DNA from: an uncultured Pseudomonadota bacterium
GTDB lineage: Bacteria > Pseudomonadota > Gammaproteobacteria > Burkholderiales > SG8-39
DNA length: 54,951 nt
Reading direction: 5' to 3'
Assembly: GCA_903921325.1 (NCBI GenBank)
Contig: CAIXPL010000033.1
Location: forward strand, 1-54,951
Shown here: positions 33,405 to 42,248 of the stretch, in pieces
How positions within the stretch are numbered: the first letter of the stretch is position 1
Layout of the letters: each line of letters opens with the position of its first letter
Program-made: the position numbers and the translations under genes
The notes under the pieces: generated by a model
Told to the model about the DNA's origin: nothing
Seen by the model: the letters and a program-made list of their open reading frames with translations, nothing else
Databases searched by the model: none

Positions 33405-34490
33405 ATGACCTATCAGATCACCATTCAGCCTAGCGGCCACACCTATTCAGCCCCCGAGGGCGAGACCGTGCTCAAAGCCGGACTGGCCGAGGGCTTCAAC
33501 CTGCCCTACGGATGCCGCAATGGCGGCTGTGGTTCATGCAAAGGCAAAATCCTCGCCGGTCAGATCGACTATGGTCAGTTCACCCGCGCGGTCCTGACCG
33601 AAGCCGAGCAGGCTGCCGGTATGGCGCTGTTCTGTTGCGCGAAACCGCTCAGCGATCTGGTCATCGAAGTGCGTGAAATCGGGGCCAACAAGGACATCGT
33701 GGTACGCAAGCTGCCCGCTCGTGTGCAGCAACTGGAAAAGCTCACCGATGATGTCGCCATCATTCGGCTCAAGCTTCCCGCCAGCGAGCGGCTGGTGTTT
33801 CTGGCTGGCCAATACATCGAATTCATTCTGAAGGACGGCCAGCGCCGCGCGTTCTCGATCGCCAATGCACCGCATGATGACGAATTGATGGAATTGCACA
33901 TTCGTCATGTGCCCGGCGGTGTGTTCACCGACCATGTCTGGGAGCGCATGAAGGAGCGCGACATTTTGCGCATGGAGGGGCCACTGGGCAGTTTCTTCCT
34001 GCGCGAGGACAGCGACAAACCGATCGTATTCGTGGCCAGTGGCACCGGGTTTGCACCGATCAAATCCATTCTGGAACATGCCTTTCGGCGCGGCATCACA
34101 CGGCCGATGACCCTCTACTGGGGTGCGCGTCAGCGCAAGGATCTGTATATGGATGCGCTCGCTCGTCAGTGGGCAGAGAGCCATTCAAACTTTCGTTACG
34201 TTCCGGTGCTCTCGGAGGCGAGCGAGCAGTGCCAGTGGACCGGCCGCAGCGGCTTTGTCCACCGTGCGGTGATGGAAGACCTGCCCGATCTATCGGGCTG
34301 TCAGGTCTATGCCTGCGGCGTACCGATCATGGTGAATTCGGCGCGCAGCGACTTCACCGGACGCTGCGGTCTGCCAATGGATGAGTTCTACGCCGACTCG
34401 TTCACTACCAGTGCCGACACCGCTCAGGCCACGGCAGCCGCGGCGCCAGTGAGCGCAGCGCCAGCCTCCACCCCGGTGGCAAACTCGTAG
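33405..34490 (+). CDS. Ferredoxin-FAD-NAD(P)H oxidoreductase (CDP-6-deoxy-delta-3,4-glucoseen reductase-like)
   Basis: A 361-residue cytoplasmic flavo-iron-sulfur protein. The N-terminal plant-type [2Fe-2S] domain has CRNGGCGSCKGK (cysteines near 36, 41 and 44) and the fourth cysteine in FCCAKP. The FAD domain has RAFSIANAP (about 145-153), and the NAD-binding domain begins VASGTGFAPIKSILEH (about 209-224). Such proteins supply electrons from NAD(P)H to a partner; the AscD name is by family resemblance, as no deoxysugar genes are present, and oxygenase reductases share the same layout. It starts only 26 bases from the divergent SDR gene, and its last 67 bases overlap the dioxygenase gene on the other strand. 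An Ala/Thr/Pro-rich tail ends the protein. Confidence 0.88.
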   Translation: MTYQITIQPSGHTYSAPEGETVLKAGLAEGFNLPYGCRNGGCGSCKGKILAGQIDYGQFTRAVLTEAEQAAGMALFCCAKPLSDLVIEVREIGANKDIVVRKLPARVQQLEKLTDDVAIIRLKLPASERLVFLAGQYIEFILKDGQRRAFSIANAPHDDELMELHIRHVPGGVFTDHVWERMKERDILRMEGPLGSFFLREDSDKPIVFVASGTGFAPIKSILEHAFRRGITRPMTLYWGARQRKDLYMDALARQWAESHSNFRYVPVLSEASEQCQWTGRSGFVHRAVMEDLPDLSGCQVYACGVPIMVNSARSDFTGRCGLPMDEFYADSFTTSADTAQATAAAAPVSAAPASTPVANS

Positions 34491-35287
34491 GCATCCATCG
34501 CCAGCACGCCCAGCGTCACGCCGTTATCGACGCGGCGCGACTGACGCGCATCGGGGGCCGCACCCAGCGCTACGAAAAGCGGTAGCAGGTGATCATCGGT
34601 CGGATGTGCCCGGCGCGCGTCCGGTGCGAGGCTGCGGTAATCGAGCAATTCCTCGATGGCGCCACCGGCTATGCGCGCGGCAATCCACTCGCGAAAGCCC
34701 TCGACATACGGTTCACCTCGCTCGCCAACCGACTGCCAGCGCACGTCGCGCAAATTGTGGGTAAGGCTCCCCGAGGCAAGAATCAACACGCCTTCGGCTG
34801 CAAGCGGGCGCAGAGCCTGACCCATCCGGAAGTGATGCCGTGGGTCCAGTTCGGGCTGTATCGACAATTGCGTGACCGGGATATCAGCGTCCGGATACAT
34901 TGACAGCAACGGTACCCAGGCACCGTGGTCCAGTCCGCGATCACCCTCGATCGTGCAACTCAGGCCCGCGTCGGTGAGGAGTTCCTTTACCCGCGGCGCA
35001 AGATCCGGGGCACCGGGTGCCGGATACTCGATCTCGAACAAAGCCTGCGGAAAGCCAAAAAAGTCGTGGATGGTGGGCGGTCGCTGCGCCGCACTCACTC
35101 GCGGCAAGGCCGTTTCCCAATGCGCCGAGACCACCAGAATCGCACGTGGGCGCGGCAGCCGTTGCGCCAGCATTTGCCACGATCGTCCGGTTCTGCCGGG
35201 GTCCAGAGCAAGTGTCGGTGCACCATGCGAGACAAACAGTGCCGGAAGATTCGGACCGGATCGGGTTGCCTGTGCCAGGGAATTCAT
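34424..35287 (-). CDS. Class III extradiol ring-cleavage dioxygenase (DODA type)
   Basis: A 287-residue protein of the LigB/DODA superfamily, which opens catechol rings with non-heme iron or zinc. The ATG at 35287 overlaps the DUF2167 stop as ATGA, so the longer frame is rejected. Metal-ligand candidates are H21 (FVSHGAPTLA), H56 (VVSAHWET), a His in GLDHGAWVPL and a His in SGSLTHNLRD, which together match the YgiD/4,5-DOPA dioxygenase pattern. Substrate not known. It is the last gene of a coupled livK-H-M-G-F-DUF2167-DODA series. The C-terminal tail overlaps the convergent reductase gene by 67 bases. Confidence 0.9.
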   Translation of the reverse strand: MNSLAQATRSGPNLPALFVSHGAPTLALDPGRTGRSWQMLAQRLPRPRAILVVSAHWETALPRVSAAQRPPTIHDFFGFPQALFEIEYPAPGAPDLAPRVKELLTDAGLSCTIEGDRGLDHGAWVPLLSMYPDADIPVTQLSIQPELDPRHHFRMGQALRPLAAEGVLILASGSLTHNLRDVRWQSVGERGEPYVEGFREWIAARIAGGAIEELLDYRSLAPDARRAHPTDDHLLPLFVALGAAPDARQSRRVDNGVTLGVLAMDAYEFATGVEAGAALTGAAAAVA

Positions 35288-36600
35288 GTGCGTAACCTCG
35301 GATGTGATCGCAGTTGTCTGGATGCTCGCCATCGTGAGCCGGCTCCCATGAGCCCGCCGAGCAGCACAGCCAGACCGACATAGCCCATTTCAGTGCGGTA
35401 ATCCAGCACCCGGTTGAGCCATGAGACCGGTCGCGGCACGTCAGCGACAATCAGTTCACCCAGGGCACGCGGTGAAACCGGATCGCCGACGACAAAGTCA
35501 GAATACCCCTTGCCACTGTCAAAGCTGAGGGCGCCGATCAGGATTTCAATAGCATGACTGTGATTGCGCAACTCTTCGATCGGCAACACCACGTTGGCAT
35601 CGAGATGGCCGTGGCGTCCCAGAATGACCGTGTTGACATTGATGAGTTCATCGGCGGACTGCCGTGGTACACCGCCCGATTCGCGTGTCGGGTTGACCGC
35701 GCCATTTGTCTCACCAGTGGCCCTTGTCGGACGGTCAACCTGCGCAGTCGCCTTGGATATTGGCGAATTCGGTTCGGCCGTGCTGAGCAAGAGCGACCAG
35801 GTGAGTCGATGACTGACCGCATCATAGGTGGGCGAGCGCTCCCAGCCCAGCACCTGAGTGTGATCCAGCATGTCAGGATCACGCAGCGAATTGGCCTTTT
35901 GCAGTCGTGCGCGCAACTGTTCGAGCATCGCCTGATGGTTCCAGCGGTTTGAATCATCGGTCTCCACGCGCCCCTCGCCGCTGTAACTGAGCACGATGAA
36001 CCAGGGTGGCGGTGCGCCCATGTCGACAATGGGTATCACCATCCCGATGGTGGCCTCGGAGGGACGATTGCCCCACTCTCGCAGCACCGCACGGGTCTCG
36101 AGCGCGGGCAGGAAGGCATAGCCCGATGGCAGAGCCAGGGTAGCCTCACCGGCCAGTGGAACAGAGCGCGGCCCGGTCAAGAACTGCGGCGGCAACGTTA
36201 TCGCCGATGACGCGGAGGCGTCATCCTCATCGTCAGCGTCAGTCGCCGCCGGGCGAGTACCGGGCAGCGCAGGTGCGGCGGCCACAGGTGCTGGTTGTGC
36301 ACCGTCGGTCTCACGGGGCAGGGTTGTCGGGGATTCGGATTGTGCGCTGATGCGCGCCGGAGGCGCGCCTGCCGGGGTTGCGGGTTGCGCACCAGTGGCT
36401 CGCGCAGCAGCAACTCCGCCCGTGGTGGACAGGTCCGCTGCGGCGGCAGACGCTTGCGGTAATGCCACGCTGAGCAATACCCTCAAGACATGCGCAAGTA
36501 CACCGAGTGCAGCTACGCGTGGCGCCGCGTGACTGCGCTCAGAACCGCGCGCACGGTGCCCGGAGTGATCTCCGGGGGAGACCGATCGCGACATCTTCAC
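35284..36600 (-). CDS. DUF2167 domain-containing membrane protein
   Basis: A 438-residue protein. The start is a GTG at 36600 that overlaps the livF stop (GTGA), or an ATG two codons further on. An N-terminal hydrophobic region near residues 28-52 may be a signal or anchor; then comes an unusually long low-complexity linker rich in Ala, Pro and Thr (about 55-135, ending in an acidic DADDEDDAS run). The DUF2167 domain starts at about 150 with LPSGYAFLPALE and includes GNRPSEATIGMVIP and WFIVLSYSGEGRVETDD. One membrane span with LAVLLGGLMG lies near the C-terminus. Family function unknown. It sits between livF and the DODA gene with coupled starts. Confidence 0.85.
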   Translation of the reverse strand: MKMSRSVSPGDHSGHRARGSERSHAAPRVAALGVLAHVLRVLLSVALPQASAAAADLSTTGGVAAARATGAQPATPAGAPPARISAQSESPTTLPRETDGAQPAPVAAAPALPGTRPAATDADDEDDASASSAITLPPQFLTGPRSVPLAGEATLALPSGYAFLPALETRAVLREWGNRPSEATIGMVIPIVDMGAPPPWFIVLSYSGEGRVETDDSNRWNHQAMLEQLRARLQKANSLRDPDMLDHTQVLGWERSPTYDAVSHRLTWSLLLSTAEPNSPISKATAQVDRPTRATGETNGAVNPTRESGGVPRQSADELINVNTVILGRHGHLDANVVLPIEELRNHSHAIEILIGALSFDSGKGYSDFVVGDPVSPRALGELIVADVPRPVSWLNRVLDYRTEMGYVGLAVLLGGLMGAGSRWRASRQLRSHPRLRT

Positions 36601-37373
36601 TCACCAAGGTAGGCTGCGCGTACGCGTGGATCGGCCGCCAGCGCGGCGCTGGGTCCGGAAACGCTGATCTGACCGCCTTCGAGGACCCAGGCGCGCGATG
36701 CCGTGCGCAGAGCAAGGCGCGCATTTTGTTCGACCAGCAAGATCGTCACGCCCTGGCGCGCCACTTCGGCAATGATTTCAAAAATCTTTTGGACCATCAT
36801 CGGTGCCAATCCCATGCTGGGCTCATCGAGCAAGAGCAGATCCGGACGGCTGACCATTGCGCGTCCAATGGCAAGCATCTGCTGTTCACCGCCAGACAGT
36901 GTGCCGGCGAGCTGGCTGCGACGTTCGGCAAGTCGCGGCATCAGGGCATAGATCCGATCGATATCGTCTTTGACTGCACCGTCGGATCGGGCATAACCAC
37001 CGATGGCGATATTCTCCTGCACGCTCAGGCGCGGGAAAACACCGCGCCCCTCCGGAACGAGTGAAATTCCACGACGCGCTCGTTCAAACGAGGGCAGCAT
37101 CAGAACCGGAACTCCGCGATGTGCGATATGTCCTGCGCTGGGCGTGACCAGACCGGCGATTGCGCGCAACAGACTGGACTTGCCAGCACCGTTGGCGCCG
37201 ATCACGCACACCATTTCGCCGACCTCGATCGACAGACTGATGCCGCGCAATGCAGCGATGCCACCGTAGTGCACCGAAAGTTCGCTCAAGCTCAGCATCG
37301 GGGCAACACGCTGTGTGGTTGGCAGTACCCCGGTAATCACCTGAACCTCAGTCGTGGTGGCAGCCTTGGTCAC
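36597..37373 (-). CDS. livF: Branched-chain amino-acid ABC transporter ATP-binding protein LivF
   Basis: A 258-residue ABC ATPase. The GTG at 37373 has GAGG seven bases upstream; an ATG at 37298 (MLSLSELSVHYGG) is an alternative nearer to the family's normal start. Walker A is GANGAGKSS (about 60-68), the ABC signature LSGGEQQ (about 160-166) and Walker B LLLLDEPS (about 178-185), followed by the switch histidine-like EQNARLAL region typical of LivF. It couples ATP hydrolysis to import through LivHM. Its stop overlaps the DUF2167 start as GTGA. Confidence 0.95.
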   Translation of the reverse strand: MTKAATTTEVQVITGVLPTTQRVAPMLSLSELSVHYGGIAALRGISLSIEVGEMVCVIGANGAGKSSLLRAIAGLVTPSAGHIAHRGVPVLMLPSFERARRGISLVPEGRGVFPRLSVQENIAIGGYARSDGAVKDDIDRIYALMPRLAERRSQLAGTLSGGEQQMLAIGRAMVSRPDLLLLDEPSMGLAPMMVQKIFEIIAEVARQGVTILLVEQNARLALRTASRAWVLEGGQISVSGPSAALAADPRVRAAYLGE

Positions 37374-37418
37374 GCGGCCACCTCGGTGAATACGCTGACC
37401 TTGGCCATCGCGTGAGAC

Positions 37419-38279
37419 TCAGTCATCGCCGGCCCCCAGATAAGCACGGATGACTTCGGCGTTGCGTTGGATTACCGCGGGTACATCCTCGGCGATACGC
37501 ACTCCAAAATCCAGCACCGCGACACGGTCGCACAATCCCATGACCAGTTTCACATCGTGCTCAATCAACAGCACGGTCACACCGTCGGCACGAATACGCT
37601 CGATCAGAGCACGCAGCGCATTTGTCTCCGCAGCATTCATACCGGCCGCCGGCTCATCCAGCGCGAGCAACTGCGGGTCGGTTGCAAGCGCACGGGCGAT
37701 CTCCAGGCGGCGTTGATCACCGTAGGGCAGCGTGCGTGCCTGCTCATCGGCGCGCTCTTGCAATCCGACATAGCCCAGCAGATCCAGTGCGCGGTTGCGA
37801 ATCGCGGACTCCTCTGCGCGCGTGCCTGCGGTGCGCAGAATGGCACCAAACACCCCCCCGCGGGTACGGCTGTGGCGGCCGACCATGACATTGTCGAGCA
37901 CCGACATCGCGCCAAAAAGACGGATGTTTTGGAACGTGCGCGCAATCCCGCTGCGCGCGACCCGGTCGGGGCTGCCGGTGTCGAGCGCAGCACCGTCAAA
38001 GCGGAATTCACCCGCATCGTGAGAATACAGTCCGGTGAGACAGTTGAACAAGGTCGTCTTGCCGGCACCGTTGGGACCGATCAGGCCATAGATCTCACCG
38101 CGACGCACCGTGATCGACACACCATCGAGTGCCTGCAATCCACCGAAGCGCTTGCCGATGCGACGCGCCTCGAGCAACACGTCAGCGGCCCGCGCTGTCG
38201 CGGCGCTTGCCGAATGGGCTGACAATTGCCCTGTCGATGGATGCTCCGTCGCACCGGCGTTGCGCTCGGGAGCGGTCAT
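37419..38279 (-). CDS. livG: Branched-chain amino-acid ABC transporter ATP-binding protein LivG
   Basis: A 286-residue ABC ATPase, ATG at 38279 overlapping the livM stop as ATGA. A 35-residue Ala/Ser-rich leader precedes the ABC domain. Walker A GPNGAGKTT is at about residues 67-75, the signature LPYGDQRRLE at about 187-196 and Walker B LLALDEPAAG at about 206-215, with the typical LivG IEHDVKLVMGLCDR segment at about 239-252. It forms the ATPase pair with LivF and lies 45 bases upstream of it. Confidence 0.95.
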   Translation of the reverse strand: MTAPERNAGATEHPSTGQLSAHSASAATARAADVLLEARRIGKRFGGLQALDGVSITVRRGEIYGLIGPNGAGKTTLFNCLTGLYSHDAGEFRFDGAALDTGSPDRVARSGIARTFQNIRLFGAMSVLDNVMVGRHSRTRGGVFGAILRTAGTRAEESAIRNRALDLLGYVGLQERADEQARTLPYGDQRRLEIARALATDPQLLALDEPAAGMNAAETNALRALIERIRADGVTVLLIEHDVKLVMGLCDRVAVLDFGVRIAEDVPAVIQRNAEVIRAYLGAGDD

Positions 38280-39397
38280 GTGCCGACACGTCCGTGCGGC
38301 GCGGGCCAAATTCCGGCCGGTCGCCAGCGCATCATTAACACCAGCGCGAGACCAAACAGCAGCATGCGCAAATCCGCCGGATCTATCCACACATGGCCGA
38401 ACCAGGTGCGTTGCAGCGACCCGGTCAAACGCAGCAGCTCAGGCAAGGCCGTGAGCACAAACGCACCGAGGACCACACCCCTGATATGGCCCATGCCACC
38501 GAGCACCACCATGCACAGCACCATGATCGAGTCATACAGCGTGAAACTCTCGGGGCTGACAAACCCTTGCACCGCGGCAAACAAGCCCCCAGCCACGCCA
38601 CCAAAGGTGGCACCAATGGCAAAGGCCAGCAGTTTTAGATTGCGGGTGTTGATACCCATGGCACGCGCGGCAACTTCATCTTCACGGATGGCCACCCAGG
38701 CGCGTCCGATCCGCGAGAACTGCAAGCGGCGGCAAATCACCATGCTCGCCGCGACGCAGGCGAGCAGGACGTAGTAATAGGCATGAATCGGAGCGATGGT
38801 GATGCCGAATAATGTGTGGGGTTGTGCAAGCGAGAATGACCCAATTGATAGCGGATCGATCCGGGTGATGCCAAAGGGCCCATTGGTGATATTCACCGGA
38901 CGGTTCAGATTGTTGAGAAAGATCCGGATGATTTCGCCAAATCCCAGCGTGACGATAGCCAGGTAGTCACCGCGCAGCTTGAGCGTGGGCGCACCCAGCA
39001 TGACGCCAAATAGCGCGGCTGCCGCCGCACCCAGTGGCAACAGCAGGATGAAACTCAAGTGCAGGTCAAACTGCGGCGAGGCGAGCAAGGCATAGGCATA
39101 GGCACCCACAGCAAAGAACGCGATATATCCCAGGTCGAGCAACCCGGCAAAGCCGACCACGACGTTGAGACCCATTGCGAGCAAGGCAAAGATCAGACTG
39201 ACATCGAGAATGCGCACCCAGGCGCGACCGGCAGTCGCATCCACGACGAGCGGCAAGATGAGAAGAGCGATTACCCAGGCTGACACGCGCAACCGGCGCC
39301 CGACGGCACCGGCTGGACCCACACCGGCTGGACCAGCGCTGGCTGCGCCTGCGCTGGCTCGATCCGCACTGATTGGACTCAAGCCGGGCTCACTCAT
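38276..39397 (-). CDS. livM: Branched-chain amino-acid ABC transporter permease LivM
   Basis: A 373-residue inner-membrane permease. The first 38 residues are an extra cytoplasmic Ala/Gly/Pro-rich tail encoded by a 15-bp tandem repeat; then come eight or more hydrophobic segments. Family motifs are MGLNVVVGFAGLLDLGYIAFFAVGAY (about 77-100, split by the span), LRGDYLAIVTLGFGEIIRI and FSRIGRAWVAIREDEVAARAMGIN, the EAA-like loop that contacts the ATPases. Both ends overlap neighbours by ATGA (livH upstream, livG downstream). Confidence 0.95.
   Translation of the reverse strand: MSEPGLSPISADRASAGAASAGPAGVGPAGAVGRRLRVSAWVIALLILPLVVDATAGRAWVRILDVSLIFALLAMGLNVVVGFAGLLDLGYIAFFAVGAYAYALLASPQFDLHLSFILLLPLGAAAAALFGVMLGAPTLKLRGDYLAIVTLGFGEIIRIFLNNLNRPVNITNGPFGITRIDPLSIGSFSLAQPHTLFGITIAPIHAYYYVLLACVAASMVICRRLQFSRIGRAWVAIREDEVAARAMGINTRNLKLLAFAIGATFGGVAGGLFAAVQGFVSPESFTLYDSIMVLCMVVLGGMGHIRGVVLGAFVLTALPELLRLTGSLQRTWFGHVWIDPADLRMLLFGLALVLMMRWRPAGIWPAPHGRVGT
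39308..39382 (-). repeat. 15-bp imperfect tandem repeat in livM
   Basis: Five units of 15 bp (39308-39322, 39323-39337, 39338-39352, 39353-39367, 39368-39382), for example ACCGGCTGGACCCAC then ACCGGCTGGACCAGC, with the two right-hand units more diverged. They encode pentapeptides such as AGPAG and VGPAG in the cytoplasmic N-terminus of LivM and keep the frame. Confidence 0.7.
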
Positions 39398-40317
39398 GCC
39401 CGCTCACCCTGTGCCTTGCCAAGCAGGCCGGCCGGTCGCAGTACCAGCACCAGGATCAGCACGATAAAGGCAAAGACATCGCGGTAGTTGCTGCCAAACA
39501 CCCCGCCCGTGAAATCGCCGATATATCCCGAGGCAAGACTCTCGATCAGACCAAGCATCAAGCCGCCCAGCATGGCTCCCGGCACGCTGCCAATGCCCCC
39601 GAGCACCGCGGCGGTAAAGGCCTTCAAGCCGAGCATGAACCCCATGAAATAATGCGCCACGCCGTAGTAGAGCAGCACCATGATGCCAGCCAGTGCCGCG
39701 AGGGCCGATCCGATCAAAAAGGTCGCCGCGATCACCCGGTTCGTGTTGATGCCCATGAGTCCGGCGACCTCGGCATTTTGCTCGGTTGCCCGCATTGCAC
39801 AGCCAAGTTTGGTGCCATGAATCAGCCACAACAATGCGGCCATCAAAACGCCCGCCAGCAATACGATCAAGACCTGCAGATCGGTCACACTGGCCCCGCC
39901 GATCTGCCAGGTGGCAGGCGTAAACGCAGCCGGCAAGGCCAGATACTGCTTGCTCCACAGAATCGCCGCAACATACTGGATCAGAATCGATACGCCGATC
40001 GCCGTGATGAGTGGTGCGAGGCGGGGCGCGTGGCGCAGCGGCCGATAGGCAATACGCTCGATGGCCACACCCAGCAGGCCGCACGCCAGCACCGCACCCA
40101 GGGCCGCGCCGGCGAGCGCGATGGGTAGCCCCGTGCCGGCAGCGAGTAACGCCTTGAGTAGCGCCAGTCCGGTGAATGCACCGACCATGACCACATCGCC
40201 ATGAGCGAAATTGATCAAGCCGAGGATGCCATAGACCATCGTGTAGCCCAGCGCGACCAGGGCGTACACACTACCCAGCACCAAACCGTTGATCACCTGC
40301 TGCAGGAAGATATCCAT
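39394..40317 (-). CDS. livH: Branched-chain amino-acid ABC transporter permease LivH
   Basis: A 307-residue inner-membrane permease with about eight hydrophobic segments. It begins MDIFLQQVINGLVLGSVYALVA, a normal LivH start, followed by YTMVYGILGLINFAHGDVVM (about 26-45, family signature) and later MRATEQNAEVAGLMGINTNRV, the ATPase-contacting loop at about 175-195. It starts 30 bases after the livK stop and overlaps livM by ATGA. Confidence 0.95.
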   Translation of the reverse strand: MDIFLQQVINGLVLGSVYALVALGYTMVYGILGLINFAHGDVVMVGAFTGLALLKALLAAGTGLPIALAGAALGAVLACGLLGVAIERIAYRPLRHAPRLAPLITAIGVSILIQYVAAILWSKQYLALPAAFTPATWQIGGASVTDLQVLIVLLAGVLMAALLWLIHGTKLGCAMRATEQNAEVAGLMGINTNRVIAATFLIGSALAALAGIMVLLYYGVAHYFMGFMLGLKAFTAAVLGGIGSVPGAMLGGLMLGLIESLASGYIGDFTGGVFGSNYRDVFAFIVLILVLVLRPAGLLGKAQGERA

Positions 40318-40347
40318 GCGCGATGCAGGTGATGCCTGGTGAAAACC

Positions 40348-41772
40348 CTACTTGGTGCTGGTCGTCGGGGCCGCTGACGGGCCACTTGCGGCAGGCTTTG
40401 CCGCCGGGGCTGCGCCCGTGCCAGGTGCCGCAGGTGGCGCTGCGGGGACTGTCGGGGCGCTACTTGCCGCCGAGGCCGAACTCGTAGTGCCAGCATCCGC
40501 AGCCGGGGCGACCGCAGCCGGCGTTGCGGTGGTAATGGTTTCAACCGCCTGCCATTCGCCTGCCTTTACTTCGTAGACCGTCAGTGGACCGTCTTTCAGA
40601 TCGCCTTTCTCATCGAAGGCGATCGGTCCGATCACCCCGTTGTAGTGAGTGTTCGCAACTTCTGGCAGGAATTTCGCCGGATCGGTCGAATTGGCCCGCT
40701 TCATCGCTTCGACGAAGACGTAAACCGCGTCATAGCCCATCGGCGCGAATAGCTCCACGGGTTTGCCGAAACGCGCCTGGAACTTGTCAAAGAACTGCTG
40801 CCCGCCGGGCATCTGTTCCTTGGGCAAGCCCGGCATTGAAGCATGCACACCCTCGGCCGCCGCATCGCCCGCCAGCTTGATGAAATTGGTGGTGCGGATT
40901 GCATCGCCACCGGCAAACCTGGCCTTGATGCCCAGCTCAACCATCTGCTTCACCATCGGCCCGGCCTGCGGATCGACACCACCGAACATGATCAGATCGG
41001 GACGCTTGCCCTTGATGAGCGTGAGCACAGCCTTGAAATCAGTGTCCTTGTCACTGGTGTGCTCGCGCACCAGCACCTTGGCACCCGCCGCACTGGCCGC
41101 TGCCGCGAACGTGTCGGCCAAGCCCTCGCCATACGGTGTCGAATCATCGATCACGGCAATTGCCTTGGCACCCATACGTTCGAGCGCAAAACGGGCCAAT
41201 GCCGGCCCCTGCTGATTGTCATTGGCCACCACGCGGAAGGTGGTCTTGAAGCCCTGCTCGGTGTATTTCGGATTGGTCGAGGCCGGGGATATCTGCGGGA
41301 CTCCGGCCTCGGAATAAATGCGCGAAGCCGGAATCGATGCGCCTGAATTGAAATGCCCCACGACCGCAGCCACCTTGCGATCGACCAGCGACTGCGCCAC
41401 CGTGGTCGCTTTGGTCGGATTGGCCTCATCGTCCTCGGCCAGCAATTCAAGCCGCAAGCGCGCACCACCAATGGTCACCGCTGCAGCATTGATATCGTCA
41501 ATGGCCAATTGCACGCCATTGCGAATGTCCTCACCGGTATGCGCCTGGGGGCCGGTGAGCGGAGCGGCCAGACCAATGCGTGCAACGACCTCGACCGGTC
41601 CGGCGCTCGCCGCAGGCTTGGGCTCTTCGCGGCTGCAGCCGGAGATGACAGCGAACGTCAATACGGCGGCGGCGATCAAGCCGCTGTGTTGCGACGAGTG
41701 CCCGGCGCGGATCGAGTAAGGCGCGGATCCAGTGCGCACTGCGGACCGGACCGGCTGAGCGTCAGACGGCAT
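40348..41772 (-). CDS. livK: Branched-chain amino-acid ABC transporter substrate-binding lipoprotein
   Basis: A 474-residue binding protein. The ATG at 41772 has AAGGAG nine bases upstream and is chosen over ATGs at 41850 and 41814. A long n-region (about 30 residues) leads to a hydrophobic run and a lipobox-like VISGC (cysteine near residue 46), so it is probably a membrane-anchored lipoprotein rather than a free periplasmic protein. The Peripla_BP_6 fold is shown by RIGLAAPLTGPQAHTGEDIRNG, VVGHFNSGASIPAS and STPYGEGLADTFA. The last 60 residues are a disordered Ala/Pro/Ser/Thr tail. It heads livKHMGF. Confidence 0.93.
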   Translation of the reverse strand: MPSDAQPVRSAVRTGSAPYSIRAGHSSQHSGLIAAAVLTFAVISGCSREEPKPAASAGPVEVVARIGLAAPLTGPQAHTGEDIRNGVQLAIDDINAAAVTIGGARLRLELLAEDDEANPTKATTVAQSLVDRKVAAVVGHFNSGASIPASRIYSEAGVPQISPASTNPKYTEQGFKTTFRVVANDNQQGPALARFALERMGAKAIAVIDDSTPYGEGLADTFAAAASAAGAKVLVREHTSDKDTDFKAVLTLIKGKRPDLIMFGGVDPQAGPMVKQMVELGIKARFAGGDAIRTTNFIKLAGDAAAEGVHASMPGLPKEQMPGGQQFFDKFQARFGKPVELFAPMGYDAVYVFVEAMKRANSTDPAKFLPEVANTHYNGVIGPIAFDEKGDLKDGPLTVYEVKAGEWQAVETITTATPAAVAPAADAGTTSSASAASSAPTVPAAPPAAPGTGAAPAAKPAASGPSAAPTTSTK

Positions 41773-41864
41773 TGCGTTGCTCTCCTTGTGCGTAGGCTGC
41801 ACAGAATCAGACATCGATCGTGGGGATATCAGTTTCATGGTTGCTCTCACACAAAAACGTCGGG

Positions 41865-42179
41865 TCAGCGGCGAAGAATCGTGGTGATCAACGCCTTCAA
41901 TTCATCCTCGGCAATCGCCGGATGGGGCGGCATCGCCAGTTGACCCCATACACCATATCCGCCATTTCGCACCTTTTGTTCCAGCCTTGCTTCGGCGCCA
42001 GATTCGCCTCGGTACTTCTCGGCCACCTCGTTATAGCCCGGCCCGACCATGCGACCGACGTCGCGGTGGCAGGCGTAGCAGCCATTTTTCTTGAGCAAGG
42101 GATCCTGTTGGGCCAGCGCGGGAGCGCCGACGCTCAGGGCGCTCAGGAGCACCAGCGAGGCCAGGACGTTCAATTTCAT
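41865..42179 (-). CDS. Small class I cytochrome c
   Basis: A 104-residue periplasmic monoheme protein with a signal peptide cleaved near residue 23 (PALAQQDP). The heme site CYACH is at residues 34-38 and the axial methionine probably lies in GQLAMPPHP near 83. This is the size and pattern of cytochrome c551/c552 electron carriers. It lies 69 bases downstream of cobA and 92 bases upstream of livK on the same strand; whether it belongs to either unit is open. Confidence 0.92.
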   Translation of the reverse strand: MKLNVLASLVLLSALSVGAPALAQQDPLLKKNGCYACHRDVGRMVGPGYNEVAEKYRGESGAEARLEQKVRNGGYGVWGQLAMPPHPAIAEDELKALITTILRR

Positions 42180-42248
42180 GGGGGATCCTTTTTGTACGGG
42201 CGCGGCAAATGGTACTCAAGCCGCGACCGAAAAGATACCCGTGGCGCG

